Source of the DNA: Ramlibacter sp.
Lineage (GTDB): Bacteria; Pseudomonadota; Gammaproteobacteria; Burkholderiales; Burkholderiaceae_C
DNA length: 64,000 nt
Assembly (NCBI RefSeq): GCF_028291745.1
Contig: NZ_JAQGNQ010000009.1
Coordinates: 1 to 64,000 of the forward strand
Direction: 5' to 3'
The position numbers and the translations under genes are program-made. Every line of letters starts with the position of its first letter. The stretch's first letter is position 1. Positions 18,627 to 29,827 of the stretch are shown here, piece after piece. Under the pieces are notes generated by a model. It did no database searches. It worked only from the letters and a program-made list of their open reading frames with translations, and was not told where the DNA came from.

Positions 18627-19838
18627 TCAGGGGGTCATGCGGCGCGCGATTTCGGCGATCAGCTGGCGCGCGCATTCGGCCTTGGAGGCGCGGGGCAGTT
18701 CGACCACGCCCTGCGCGTCGACCAGCAGCATCTGGTTGTCGTCCTGGCCGAAGGTCAGCGGACCGATGTTGCCCACCAGCAGCGGAATGCCCTTGCGTTC
18801 GCGCTTGGCCTTGGCGTGCTTCACCAGGTCGTGGCTTTCGGCCGCGAAGCCGACGCAGAACAGCTTGCCGCTCTGCGCGCGCTCGCTGCGGGCAACGGTC
18901 GCGAGGATGTCCGGGTTCTCGGCAAAGGCCACCGTGGGCGCGCCGCTGGCGTCCTTCTTGATCTTCTGGTCCGAGTGCGTGAGCGGCCGCCAATCGGCGA
19001 CTGCCGCACTGGCGATGAACACGTCGGCCTGCGGCACTTCGGCCTGGGTGGCGGCCAGCATGTCGCGCGCCGACTGCACGTCGAGGCGGCGCACGCCGCG
19101 CGGCGTGGCGAGGCTGACCGGGCCCGCTATGAGCGCCACGTCGGCGCCGGCAGCGCGTGCCGCTCGCGCGATGGCGAACCCCATCTTGCCGGACGAATGA
19201 TTGGTGATGCCGCGAATCGGGTCCAGCGCCTCGAAGGTCGGGCCGGCGGTGATCACCACCTTGCGGCCGGCGAGCAGCTTGGGCTGGAAGAAGGCGACCA
19301 GGTCCTCGAGCAGTTCGTGCGGCTCCAGCATGCGGCCGTCGCCGGTTTCGCCGCAAGCCTGGAACCCGCTGCCCACGCCCAGGATCGTGGCGCCGTCGGC
19401 GGCCAGTTGCCGCATGTTCCGCTGGGTCGCGGGGTGCGCCCACATCTCGCGGTTCATGGCCGGCGCGATCAGCAGCGGCACGCGGTCGATCGGGCGCGCC
19501 AGGCACATCAGCGAGAGCAATTCGTCGGCGGCCCCGTGCACCAGCCTGGCCATGAAGTCGGCGCTGCACGGCGCGATGAGGATGGCATCGGCCTGGCGCG
19601 AGAGGTTGATGTGCGGCATGTTGTTCGCCTCGCGCGCATCCCATTGCGAGCTGTAGACCGGCCGCATCGACAAGGCCTGCATCGTCACGGGGGTGATGAA
19701 CTGCTCGCTCGCCGCGGTCATGACGACCTGCACCGTGGCGCCCTCCTTCACCAGCCCGCGGCACAACTCCGCCGACTTGTAGCAGGCAATGCCACCGGTG
19801 AGCCCGAGGAGGATGTGCTTGCCGGCGAGGTCATTCAT
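18627..19838 (-). CDS. coaBC: Bifunctional phosphopantothenoylcysteine decarboxylase / phosphopantothenate-cysteine ligase
   Basis: 403 residues catalysing two steps of coenzyme A synthesis. The start at 19838 gives [22 protein letters not shown], the flavoprotein (CoaC) opening. CoaC shows APAMNREMW and a downstream substrate-recognition Cys. CoaB begins near 190 with [28 protein letters not shown] and contains the K-x-K-K region (KIKKD). Cotranscribed with dut. The upstream gap holds the unusual repeats at 19852-19951. Confidence 0.95.
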   Translation of the reverse strand: MNDLAGKHILLGLTGGIACYKSAELCRGLVKEGATVQVVMTAASEQFITPVTMQALSMRPVYSSQWDAREANNMPHINLSRQADAILIAPCSADFMARLVHGAADELLSLMCLARPIDRVPLLIAPAMNREMWAHPATQRNMRQLAADGATILGVGSGFQACGETGDGRMLEPHELLEDLVAFFQPKLLAGRKVVITAGPTFEALDPIRGITNHSSGKMGFAIARAARAAGADVALIAGPVSLATPRGVRRLDVQSARDMLAATQAEVPQADVFIASAAVADWRPLTHSDQKIKKDASGAPTVAFAENPDILATVARSERAQSGKLFCVGFAAESHDLVKHAKAKRERKGIPLLVGNIGPLTFGQDDNQMLLVDAQGVVELPRASKAECARQLIAEIARRMTP

Positions 19839-19851
19839 GGGCGGGAGTTTA

Positions 19852-19951
19852 ATGACCTCGGCGTTGCGCACCGGCTGACCCGCTGCGCTGATGACTTCGG
19901 CGCTGCGCGCCGGCAGCCCAGACGGCCATTTGTCATCAGCGCAGCGGGTCA
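19852..19951. repeat. 39-bp direct repeat nested with a 20-bp perfect inverted repeat
   Basis: A 24-base unit beginning ATGACCTCGGCG at 19852 recurs with four substitutions at 19891 (period 39). The 20 bases at 19876-19895 (TGACCCGCTGCGCTGATGAC) are the exact reverse complement of 19932-19951. The block fills the gap between the divergent coaBC and pyrG starts. Confidence 0.85.
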
Positions 19952-19986
19952 TGCCGGCCGCGGGCCGTGCCATGGCAGTCATTCTC

Positions 19987-21719
<1,733 letters not shown>

Positions 21720-21720
21720 C

Positions 21721-22575
21721 ATGAAGCTCTGTGGCTTCGACGTGGGCCTGGACCGGCCCTTCTTCCTGATCTCCGGCCCCTGCGTGGTCGAGAGCGAGCA
21801 GCTGCAGATGGACGTGGCGGGCCAGCTGAAGGAGATCACCGCCTCGCTGGGGATCCCCTTCATCTTCAAGAGCAGCTACGACAAGGCCAATCGCTCATCG
21901 GGTGCGAGCTTCCGCGGCCCGGGCATGACGCGCGGCCTGGAGATCCTGGCCAAGGTCAAGCGTGAACTGCACGTGCCGCTCCTGACCGACGTGCACAGCG
22001 AAGCCGAAGTGCCGGTGGTGTCCGAAGTGGTCGACGTGCTGCAGACGCCCGCCTTCCTGTGCCGGCAGACCGACTTCATCCGCGCGGTGGCGCAATCGGG
22101 CAAGCCGGTGAACATCAAGAAGGGCCAGTTCCTCGCCCCCGGCGACATGAAGAACGTGATCCAGAAGGCCCGCGACGCCGCGCGCGAGAAGGGCCTGCCG
22201 GAAGACAGCTTCCTGGCGTGCGAGCGCGGCGCCAGCTTCGGCTACAACAACCTGGTGAGCGACATGCGTTCGCTGGCGATCATGCGCGAGACCGGCGCGC
22301 CGGTGGTGTTCGACGCCACGCACTCGGTGCAGCTGCCCGGTGGCCAGGGCACGAGTTCGGGCGGCCAGCGCGAGTTCGTGCCGGTGTTGTCGCGCGCCGC
22401 GGTGGCGGTGGGGGTGGCAGGCCTGTTCATGGAGACGCATCCCGATCCCGCCAAGGCGCTGTCGGATGGCCCGAACGCCGTGCCCCTGAAGCACATGCGC
22501 GCCCTGCTGGAGACGCTGGTGGAGCTCGATCGCATCACCAAGAAGAACGGCTTCCTGGAGAACCAATTTGTCTAG
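21721..22575 (+). CDS. kdsA: 3-deoxy-8-phosphooctulonate synthase
   Basis: 284 residues. Condenses phosphoenolpyruvate with arabinose-5-phosphate to Kdo-8-phosphate for lipopolysaccharide core synthesis. Visible family motifs: ISGPCVVES at the N-terminus, [12 protein letters not shown] in the substrate site, [18 protein letters not shown] and FDATHSVQ. The next gene overlaps its stop by eight bases. Confidence 0.97.
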   Translation: MKLCGFDVGLDRPFFLISGPCVVESEQLQMDVAGQLKEITASLGIPFIFKSSYDKANRSSGASFRGPGMTRGLEILAKVKRELHVPLLTDVHSEAEVPVVSEVVDVLQTPAFLCRQTDFIRAVAQSGKPVNIKKGQFLAPGDMKNVIQKARDAAREKGLPEDSFLACERGASFGYNNLVSDMRSLAIMRETGAPVVFDATHSVQLPGGQGTSSGGQREFVPVLSRAAVAVGVAGLFMETHPDPAKALSDGPNAVPLKHMRALLETLVELDRITKKNGFLENQFV

Positions 22576-22858
22576 CGCCTACGTCCTTGCCAATGTCCGC
22601 GTGACCAACCCGCAGCAGTACGAGGAATACAAGCGGCTCTCCACGATCGCCATGAAGGCGCACGGCGCCGAGGTGTGCACGCGCGGCGGCAAGACCGAGG
22701 TGCTCGAAGGCGACTGGACGCCGGACCGCGTGGTCCTGCTGAAATTCCCCTCGCTGGAACAAGCGCGCGCGTTCTACGACTCGCCCGAGTACCAGGCGGC
22801 GAAGAAGGCGCGCGAGGGTGCGGCTGTCATGCGCATGTTGCTCGTGGATGGCGTGTGA
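22568..22858 (+). CDS. DUF1330 domain-containing protein
   Basis: 96 residues from a TTG that overlaps the kdsA stop, so expression is probably coupled. The whole protein is a DUF1330 ferredoxin-like fold: [43 protein letters not shown], and [16 protein letters not shown]. Family members form dimeric alpha+beta barrels; their reaction is not established. The position inside pyrG-kdsA-DUF1330-eno is common in Comamonadaceae. Confidence 0.88.
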   Translation: MSSAYVLANVRVTNPQQYEEYKRLSTIAMKAHGAEVCTRGGKTEVLEGDWTPDRVVLLKFPSLEQARAFYDSPEYQAAKKAREGAAVMRMLLVDGV

Positions 22859-22875
22859 GCGAGGCAAGCAATTTG

Positions 22876-22970
22876 GACCGCAGATGTCGCAGAAGTGACG
22901 CAGAAAACGCAGAAGAATTCATCTAAGGTTTTTCTGCGACTTCTGCGTCACTTCTGCGAATTCTGCGTTC
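22876..22970. repeat. Palindromic GCAGAAG-type element, copy 1
   Basis: The left half has repeated GCAGAA words (CGCAGAAGTGACGCAGAAAA), the right half their complement (TTCTGCGACTTCTGCGTCAC), giving a long imperfect hairpin that fills the gap between DUF1330 and eno. A second copy is at 41803-41920. Confidence 0.8.
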
Positions 22971-22986
22971 AAGGATTCCAAACTGA

Positions 22987-24288
<1,302 letters not shown>

Positions 24289-24289
24289 G

Positions 24290-24385
24290 CGTGAGCGCCG
24301 CCCGGCCGCCCGCAGGCGCTCGCCCCCTCCGCTCGCGCAGGGGGGTGGAGCAGGCCGCGCAGCGGACCAGCCTGGGGGAGCTTGC
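24290..24385. repeat. GC-rich intergenic repeat between eno and ftsB
   Basis: A 96-base block containing CCCCCT...AGGGGG, able to form a hairpin, and a purine-rich end (GGGGGAG) that doubles as the ribosome site of ftsB. Blocks of this composition are frequent between Comamonadaceae genes. Confidence 0.45.
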
Positions 24386-24661
24386 TTGAATTCCCGGCTG
24401 GTCGCCGCCCTGCTGATCGGCCTGCTGGTCGTGCTGCAGGCGCAGCTCTGGCTGGGCCGCGGCAGCATCGGCGACGTCGCCCAGATGCAGCAGAAGCTGG
24501 ACGAGCAGAAGGCCCGCAATGCGGTGGCGCAACAGGGCAACGAGCAGCTCGCGGCCGAAGTGCGCGACCTGCAGGAGGGCCTCGACACCGTCGAGGAAAA
24601 GGCGCGCTCCGAGCTGGGCATGGTCAAGCCCAACGAGATCCTGGTGCAAATAGTGAAGTGA
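24386..24661 (+). CDS. ftsB: Cell division protein FtsB (septum formation initiator)
   Basis: 91 residues from a TTG with GGGGAG at the right distance. A short cytoplasmic start precedes one membrane helix (LVAALLIGLLVVLQAQLWLG, about 4-23). Then come a periplasmic coiled coil (AQMQQKLDEQKARNAVAQQG to about 70) and the conserved EKARSELGMVKPNEILVQ end. FtsB links with FtsL and FtsQ in the divisome. The eno-ftsB order supports the call. Confidence 0.92.
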   Translation: MNSRLVAALLIGLLVVLQAQLWLGRGSIGDVAQMQQKLDEQKARNAVAQQGNEQLAAEVRDLQEGLDTVEEKARSELGMVKPNEILVQIVK

Positions 24662-25314
24662 AGCGGGTTGCCCTCCTCGGCGCCGAAAGCACGGGCAAGA
24701 GCCGCCTCGCGCAGGAGCTCGCGAGCCATCTCTGCGGGCGCGGCCTGCGCGTGGCCGCCGTGCCGGAGGTGCTGCGCGAATGGTGCGAACGCGAGGGCCG
24801 CACGCCCCGGCCGGAAGAACAGCTCGCCATCGGCCAGGAGCAGGAGCGGCGCGTCGACGCAGCTGCCGCCGATCACGATCTCGTCGTCAGCGACACGACA
24901 GCCTTGCTGGTCGCCATCTACGCCGGCATGCTGTTTCCCGACGGCGCGCTCCTGCGCTTCGCGCTCGAGCGGCAGGCGACCTACGACGCGACGCTGGTCA
25001 CCGGACTCGACCTGCCCTGGATGCCCGACGGACTGCAGCGTGATGCCGCCCAGCCGCGCGAGCAGGTCGACACGCTGGTGCGCTCGCTGCTGCAGTCGGC
25101 GCAGGTGCCTTTCCAGGTGGTGTACGGCAGCGGTGGGCAGCGCCTGCAATCGGCACTGCAAGCCATGGGCGCGGCCGGCGTGTTGCCGGCGGACATGGCA
25201 AGGCGCGCGCCGGATGAAGACACCCGGCGCGCGTGGCACTGGAACTGCGAGAAATGCAGCGACCCGGCTTGCGAGCACCGCCTGTTCACGCAGCTGCGCG
25301 AAGCGCGCGGTTAG
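24658..25314 (+). CDS. AAA-type ATPase / NadR-like kinase domain protein
   Basis: 218 residues from a GTG that overlaps the ftsB stop (GTGA). The P-loop GAESTGKS spans residues 8-15, as in the ribosylnicotinamide-kinase domain of NadR. EVLREWCEREGRTPRPEEQ and VVSDTTALLVAIYAG match that family's Walker-B region, and YDATLVTGLDLPWMPDG its lid. The nicotinamide-mononucleotide adenylyltransferase domain of full NadR is absent. The C-terminus has WNCEKCSDPACEHR, a possible zinc site not typical of NadR. Probable small-molecule kinase; substrate unproven. Confidence 0.75.
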   Translation: MKRVALLGAESTGKSRLAQELASHLCGRGLRVAAVPEVLREWCEREGRTPRPEEQLAIGQEQERRVDAAAADHDLVVSDTTALLVAIYAGMLFPDGALLRFALERQATYDATLVTGLDLPWMPDGLQRDAAQPREQVDTLVRSLLQSAQVPFQVVYGSGGQRLQSALQAMGAAGVLPADMARRAPDEDTRRAWHWNCEKCSDPACEHRLFTQLREARG

Positions 25315-25331
25315 CGCGCGCCGCCGGCAGC

Positions 25332-25589
25332 TTAGTTCTTGTCCTTCTTGGCGGCGGCCTTGCTCTTCTTGGAAGACTTCTTCTTGCTGGAGGCCTTCTT
25401 GGTGCCGGCCTTCATCTCGGAGCCGCCGGAGGCGGTCGCGCCAGCGGAGGTGCCGCCAGTCGCGCCGGCAGTGGTGCCCGCCGCGCCGCCGGTGGCGCCA
25501 CCCGCAGCGCCGGCAGCACCGCCAGCAGCCTGCGCGAACGCGAAGGACACCGCCAGGGTCGTGACGAGGGCAGCGATCAGCTTTTTCAT
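25332..25589 (-). CDS. Small secreted Gly/Ala-rich protein with lysine-rich tail
   Basis: 85 residues. The signal peptide MKKLIAALVTTLAVSFAFAQA is followed by Gly/Ala/Thr repeats (AGGAAGAAGGATGGAAG) and then a strongly basic end (KKASSKKKSSKKSKAAAKKDKN, residues 64-85). No folded domain is visible. The tail resembles histone-H1-like basic tails, so binding to acidic envelope polymers is possible; inference only. It is convergent with the ATPase gene. Confidence 0.72.
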   Translation of the reverse strand: MKKLIAALVTTLAVSFAFAQAAGGAAGAAGGATGGAAGTTAGATGGTSAGATASGGSEMKAGTKKASSKKKSSKKSKAAAKKDKN

Positions 25590-25702
25590 GGTCCAGTTTC
25601 CTTTGAGTTGAAGGGCGACAGCCGCCCTCAGCAAGCAACGCGCGAGCCCCCGGTTCGGGTGACAGGATCTTGCAGAGAGTGCGCGTGAAAACGCGCGTGA
25701 GC

Positions 25703-26611
25703 TCAACCCGGGGCCGACCGCCGCCACTGCTCGCTCGCCGCCAGCGCATCGCGGACGTGGGGCATGGCCTGCACACCGGGCAGCCGATGGCGCGCCGGCA
25801 CCGGCGAACCGCCGCCGACCCAGATCGCCACGTCGGGCGGCAACGCGGCGCGCAGTTGCTCCAGGCCGCGCAGCACCTGCGCCGGATTCGTGCTGGCCGT
25901 GAAGCTCAGGCCGACCACGTCCGCCGCGAACGCCGCGGCCGCGGTGACGAGCTGCGCCAGCGGCACCTGCGCGCCCAGCGAAGTGCAGGCGCAGCCTTGC
26001 AGCGTCAGCAGCACCTGCGCCATCAACAGGCCGAGCGTATGCATCTCCTGCGGCAGCGTCGCCAGCAGCACGCGCGGCCCGCCGACCGGCGCCGGCACCT
26101 GCAGGCGCGCCAGCTGCGCACGCACCACCTGCTGCACCAGCTCGGTATAGAGGTGTTCCTCGTAAACCTCCAGCTCGCCGCGCGACCAGGCCAGGCCCAC
26201 GTTCACGTTCATCGCCGGCATGCGTTCGATCACGAAGCCGGCCAGGCCCAGCGTGCGCACCGATTCTTCCAGCAGGCGCAGCACCGCGGGCGCATCGTGC
26301 CCGCGCAGCGGCGTCAGCACCGGGTCGCGCACGGGCAAGCCCGCGACGGGCTCGCGGTCCTGCGAGAGCGAGCTCAGTTCGTCGGGAGCGAGCCGCACCA
26401 GGCGCCCCGGGCGATGCCCGCGTGCCATCAGGTCGGCAATCAGCCGCAGCTTGCCGATCTGGTCCTGCGGGTAACAGCGTTCGCCGCGGGCATCGCGCCC
26501 CGGCTGCGGGAAACCGTAGCGGCGCTCCCAGATCCGCAGCGTGGCGCGCGCGATGCCGGTGGCCTGTTCCACCGCCGCGATCGGCACTCCCTCGACAGCC
26601 TCGATGCGCAT
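25703..26611 (-). CDS. MerR-type regulator with B12-binding domain, CarH/LitR-like photoreceptor
   Basis: 302 residues. An N-terminal MerR winged helix (about 8-75; IAAVEQATGIARATLRIWERRYGFP) is followed by a helical B12-cap domain (about 100-170) and a Rossmann cobalamin domain (178-285). Trp142, Glu152 and His153 reproduce the Wx9EH cap motif of CarH light sensors, and His191 in EMHTLGL is the expected lower cobalt ligand of the ExHxxG motif. In CarH/LitR, adenosylcobalamin-bound tetramers repress DNA until light breaks the Co-C bond. The target genes here are unknown; no carotenoid operon or photolyase is in the window. Confidence 0.85.
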   Translation of the reverse strand: MRIEAVEGVPIAAVEQATGIARATLRIWERRYGFPQPGRDARGERCYPQDQIGKLRLIADLMARGHRPGRLVRLAPDELSSLSQDREPVAGLPVRDPVLTPLRGHDAPAVLRLLEESVRTLGLAGFVIERMPAMNVNVGLAWSRGELEVYEEHLYTELVQQVVRAQLARLQVPAPVGGPRVLLATLPQEMHTLGLLMAQVLLTLQGCACTSLGAQVPLAQLVTAAAAFAADVVGLSFTASTNPAQVLRGLEQLRAALPPDVAIWVGGGSPVPARHRLPGVQAMPHVRDALAASEQWRRSAPG

Positions 26612-26689
26612 GCCCCATTGTCGCGCTCGGTAGCCCGCATGCGACCCTTCTCATGGCCGAATACAAAGGTTCGCATCGGCCCTCGCGTC

Positions 26690-27658
26690 TTATTGCACCG
26701 TCGATGAAGTCGGCGGCCGGTCGCCGGGCGCCATGAAGATCTGCGCGCTGTCGACGGCGTCGAAGCGGTAGTGCTGGCCGCAGAAATCGCAGCTCACGTC
26801 GATCTGGCCGCGCTCCTGGAGAATACTTTCCGCCTCGTCCTGGCCCAGGCCGCGGATCATGCCCGTGACGCGCTCGCGGCTGCAGGTGCAGGCAAAGCGC
26901 GGCGTCTGCGGGTCGAAGCGCAGGATCTTCTCCTGCCAGAACAGGCGCCGCAGGATCGTTTCGACATCGAGCTGCAGCAGTTCGTCGTGGGTGAGGCTGG
27001 CGGCCAGCGTGCCAATGCGATTGAAGTGCTCGAGCTGTTCGGCCGGATCCATCTCCTGGCCGCCGCCTTCGATGTTCTTCTTGCCTTCGACCGGCAGGCG
27101 CTGGATCAGGATGCCGGCCGCGACCTTCTCGTCGGCGGCCAGCACGAGCCGCGTATCGAGCTGCTCCGACTGCCGCATGTAGTGTTCGAGCACGTGGGCC
27201 AGATCGGGCTGCCCCTCGCCGTAGCTCGCGTTCAGCGGCACCACGCCCTGGTACGCCTGCTGCCCCGGGACGCGGTCCTTGGGATCGAGGGTGATCGCGC
27301 AGCGGCCGCGGCCGTTGACGTTCACCAGCTGCTGCAGGTGGACATCGCCTGCGACTTCGCCCACGACCTTGGCGGTGACGCGCAGGCTCAGGTCGTGCTG
27401 CACTTCGGCGACGGCCACCTTCACCGGCCCCTCGCCGAAGATCTGCATGATCAGTGCGCCGTTGAACTTGATGTTGGACTGCATCAGCACGCCGGCCGCG
27501 GCCATCTCGCCGAGCATCTGCGTCACCGGCCAGGGCCAGGGCGAATGGGAATCGTCGGCCCGGCGGCGCTGCAGGATCTCCTGCCAGGCGTCCGTCAGGC
27601 GCACGATCATCCCGCGCACCGGCAGGCCGTCGAACAGGAACTTGTGCAGCTCGGACAT
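26690..27658 (-). CDS. hslO: Redox-regulated chaperone Hsp33
   Basis: 322 residues. Cytosolic holdase activated by oxidation. The N-terminal domain opens LHKFLFDGLPVRGMIVRL, with AGGILIQRLP in the linker region. The C-terminal zinc switch has Cys257, Cys259, Cys290 and Cys293 in FACTCSRE and CDFC, the intact CxC...CxxC set. Its start overlaps the stop of the gamma-carbonic anhydrase gene (ATGA), so the two are coupled. Confidence 0.95.
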   Translation of the reverse strand: MSELHKFLFDGLPVRGMIVRLTDAWQEILQRRRADDSHSPWPWPVTQMLGEMAAAGVLMQSNIKFNGALIMQIFGEGPVKVAVAEVQHDLSLRVTAKVVGEVAGDVHLQQLVNVNGRGRCAITLDPKDRVPGQQAYQGVVPLNASYGEGQPDLAHVLEHYMRQSEQLDTRLVLAADEKVAAGILIQRLPVEGKKNIEGGGQEMDPAEQLEHFNRIGTLAASLTHDELLQLDVETILRRLFWQEKILRFDPQTPRFACTCSRERVTGMIRGLGQDEAESILQERGQIDVSCDFCGQHYRFDAVDSAQIFMAPGDRPPTSSTVQ

Positions 27659-28179
27659 CAGCCGATCTTCTTTCTCTTGGCGTGGCGACGCGCGTTGTCC
27701 ACGTAGTGCTGCGGGATCGTCTGGAACTTGGCGATCTGCTCGGCGTCGAGGGTGCGGATCGCCTTGGCGGGCGCGCCGACGATCAGCGAGTTGTCGGGGA
27801 ATTCCTTGCCCTCGGTGACCACGCTGCCGGCGCCCACGATCGAATTCTTGCCGATCTTGGCGCGGTTCAGTACCACCGCCTGGATGCCGATCAGCGAGCC
27901 GTCGCCGACGGTGCAGCCGTGCAGCATCACCTGGTGGCCCACGGTCACGTTGTCGCCGATGGTGAGCGGCATGCCGGGGTCGGCATGCAGCACCGTGCCG
28001 TCCTGGATGTTGCTGTTGCGGCCGATGCGGATCTTCTCGGTGTCGCCGCGCACCACGCAGCCGTACCAGACGCTGGCGTTCTCGCCCAGTTCCACCTGTC
28101 CGATCACCTCCGCGTTGTCGGCGACCCAGGCGCCCTCGGCCAGTTGCGGTGCCATGCCGTCCAGTTCGTAGATCGCCAT
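27658..28179 (-). CDS. Gamma-carbonic anhydrase family protein (YrdA/PaaY-like)
   Basis: 173 residues of left-handed beta-helix hexapeptide repeats. The metal histidines of gamma carbonic anhydrases appear in TVLHADPGMPL and VGHQVMLHGC, with RGDTEKIRIG before them. Such proteins bind zinc, and some have carbonic anhydrase or thioesterase-related activity; the reaction here is unproven. The start at 28179 (MAIYELDGMAPQ) has AAGGGA upstream and a -10 box in the shared palindrome at 28199. Confidence 0.9.
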   Translation of the reverse strand: MAIYELDGMAPQLAEGAWVADNAEVIGQVELGENASVWYGCVVRGDTEKIRIGRNSNIQDGTVLHADPGMPLTIGDNVTVGHQVMLHGCTVGDGSLIGIQAVVLNRAKIGKNSIVGAGSVVTEGKEFPDNSLIVGAPAKAIRTLDAEQIAKFQTIPQHYVDNARRHAKRKKIG

Positions 28180-28198
28180 CGTGTCCCTTGGGCAAAAA

Positions 28199-28210
28199 CT
28201 ACAATTGTAG
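28199..28210. promoter_or_regulatory. Bidirectional promoter palindrome
   Basis: CTACAATTGTAG is a perfect 12-base palindrome that supplies a TACAAT -10 box to both divergent genes: plus strand 28200-28205, minus strand 28204-28209. The plus-strand transcript would begin at or next to the ATG at 28213, so that mRNA may be leaderless. Confidence 0.6.
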
Positions 28211-28212
28211 GT

Positions 28213-29007
28213 ATGCCGCTTCGCCAAGAGGCTCTGCAGGCCCTGCGCACCCCGGATCCGCGCGCGAAGGCCGCCGAGACGACAGCCCTGCATGCGCGCG
28301 CCGCGCAACTGTCCATCGAGCCCGCTGCCCCCGCCGACCCCGGCCCCTTGCCCGGGCGGCCGGAGCGCCCGCACCTGATCCATCCCGCCCGCGTGCCCAG
28401 GCGCTCACCCGCCAAACCCGAGGGGCTGGCGGCGCTGCTGCATGCGATCGCGCACATCGAATTCAATGCGATCAATCTCGCGCTCGATGCCGCCTGGCGC
28501 TTCGAAGGCATGCCGCCCGCGTTCCATCACGACTGGCTGCGCGTGGCGGCGGAAGAGTCCTTCCACTTCACGCTGCTGGCCGACCACCTGGCCACGCTCG
28601 GCTACGCCTACGGCGATTTCGATGCGCACGACGGCCTCTGGTCCATGTGCGAGAAGACGAAGGACGACATCGTGGCGCGCATGGCCCTGGTGCCGCGCAC
28701 GCTGGAGGCGCGCGGGCTCGACGCCACGCCGCAGATCCAGCAGAAGCTGCGACAGGTCGGCTCCGCGCCCGCCCTGCGCGCCGTGGAGATCCTCGACGTG
28801 ATCCTGCACGACGAGGTCGGCCACGTGGCGATCGGCAATCGCTGGTACCGCTTCCTGTGCGAGCGCGAAGGGCTCGATCCCCTGGCGCATTACCCGGTGC
28901 TGGTGGAACGCCATGCCGCACCGCGCCTGTACGGGCCGTTCAATCTCGCGGCCAGGCGGGCGGCGGGCTTTGGGGAAGACGAACTGGCGGCATTGCTCGG
29001 TCCGTGA
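28213..29007 (+). CDS. Ferritin-like domain protein (DUF455)
   Basis: 264 residues. A DUF455 four-helix bundle with di-iron-type ligands: HIEFNAINLALDAAWRF, then EESFHFTLLADHL, and DVILHDEVGHVAIGNRWY, providing the E, ExxH and ExxH pattern of ferritin-like carboxylate sites. The biochemical role is not established. The start at 28213 lies immediately after the palindromic -10 box. Divergent from the carbonic anhydrase/Hsp33 pair. Confidence 0.87.
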   Translation: MPLRQEALQALRTPDPRAKAAETTALHARAAQLSIEPAAPADPGPLPGRPERPHLIHPARVPRRSPAKPEGLAALLHAIAHIEFNAINLALDAAWRFEGMPPAFHHDWLRVAAEESFHFTLLADHLATLGYAYGDFDAHDGLWSMCEKTKDDIVARMALVPRTLEARGLDATPQIQQKLRQVGSAPALRAVEILDVILHDEVGHVAIGNRWYRFLCEREGLDPLAHYPVLVERHAAPRLYGPFNLAARRAAGFGEDELAALLGP

Positions 29008-29040
29008 TCCGCATTGCAGCTGCCGGCATCGCGGCGTGGC

Positions 29041-29760
29041 TCACGCGGTCAAGGTCCGCAGGATGTCCGCGTACCAGGCGCAGTTGAGCCCCAGGGATTC
29101 GTCCACGCCCTGCTCGCGCGTGCGCATGTCCAGCCGCGCCGAGTGGATGCCGAGCAGCTTCCAGGGCAAGACGGGGTCGCCGCCCGGGTGCTGCAGCACC
29201 ACGGGCGCGCCGCTGGCGCCGCGGTGCATCCGCGCGTCGGTGAGAAAGTAGCCCTGGCCCTGGAAGCGCACGCCGAAGGCGGAAGCGACCGATGCCTGGC
29301 GCGCCACCGGCAGGTTGTGCAGCGTGTCGTAGAAGCCCAGCGGGAAACCGACCACGAGCGCCGCGGTTCCGATGCCGACCTCTTCCAGTGCCGACTCCAG
29401 ATGGGCGAGCGTGAACGCCCGCAGGACGATGCCCTCGGGCAGCGTATCGCGGGGCAGTTCGATCGCGGCGACGTCGATCTCGCCCCCCGAATCCTCGGCC
29501 TGCCGCCACGCGCTCTTGCCGTCGCGGTACAGCCAGAGCGAGACCACCGCGGAACGCGTCAGGTCCACCGCGTCGGTATGCACCGTGATCTCGACCCGGT
29601 CGGGACGGTGGGCGGTGGGCACGTCGATCAGCACATGGCGGCCGGTCACCAGGAACAGGCGCTCGCCGCGCTCGAAGAAGAAGCCGGTGGCGGCAGTGAG
29701 CGCGCGTTCGCCGTCGAAGGTGGAGACGCGGGCAACGGAGAGCAGGAGTGGTTCCATCAT
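29041..29760 (-). CDS. Trypsin-like serine peptidase domain protein
   Basis: 239 residues; start at 29760 or the adjacent ATG at 29757. It has the chymotrypsin-fold triad: His in FLVTGRHVLID, Asp in IDVAAIELP, and Ser in MHRGASGAPVV, with GFPLGF before the last strand as in DegP-like and uncharacterised S1 proteases. No signal peptide or PDZ domain is present, so it probably acts in the cytosol or is a sensor/housekeeping peptidase of unknown target. A hairpin lies just upstream at 29768. Confidence 0.8.
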   Translation of the reverse strand: MMEPLLLSVARVSTFDGERALTAATGFFFERGERLFLVTGRHVLIDVPTAHRPDRVEITVHTDAVDLTRSAVVSLWLYRDGKSAWRQAEDSGGEIDVAAIELPRDTLPEGIVLRAFTLAHLESALEEVGIGTAALVVGFPLGFYDTLHNLPVARQASVASAFGVRFQGQGYFLTDARMHRGASGAPVVLQHPGGDPVLPWKLLGIHSARLDMRTREQGVDESLGLNCAWYADILRTLTA

Positions 29761-29767
29761 TCAGGGC

Positions 29768-29800
29768 AAGTGGCGCGGCCCAGGAATCACCGCGCCACTT
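29768..29800. terminator. Strong hairpin between the peptidase gene and the GMC remnant
   Basis: AAGTGGCGCGG (29768-29778) pairs perfectly with CCGCGCCACTT (29790-29800). There is no T-run on the minus strand, so it is a stable hairpin that may be a terminator of the former GMC gene or part of the peptidase leader. Confidence 0.45.
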
Positions 29801-29827
29801 TCAGGTGGATGGTAGCAAGCTGCCTGC

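Noticed and set aside
22870-22976. Possible CRISPR-like array because of repeated GCAGAA words
   Set aside because: The words are short, irregularly spaced and arranged as inverted halves without unique spacers.
24290-24385. Small protein gene between eno and ftsB
   Set aside because: No start with a ribosome site and a motif-free translation; the block is a GC-rich repeat.
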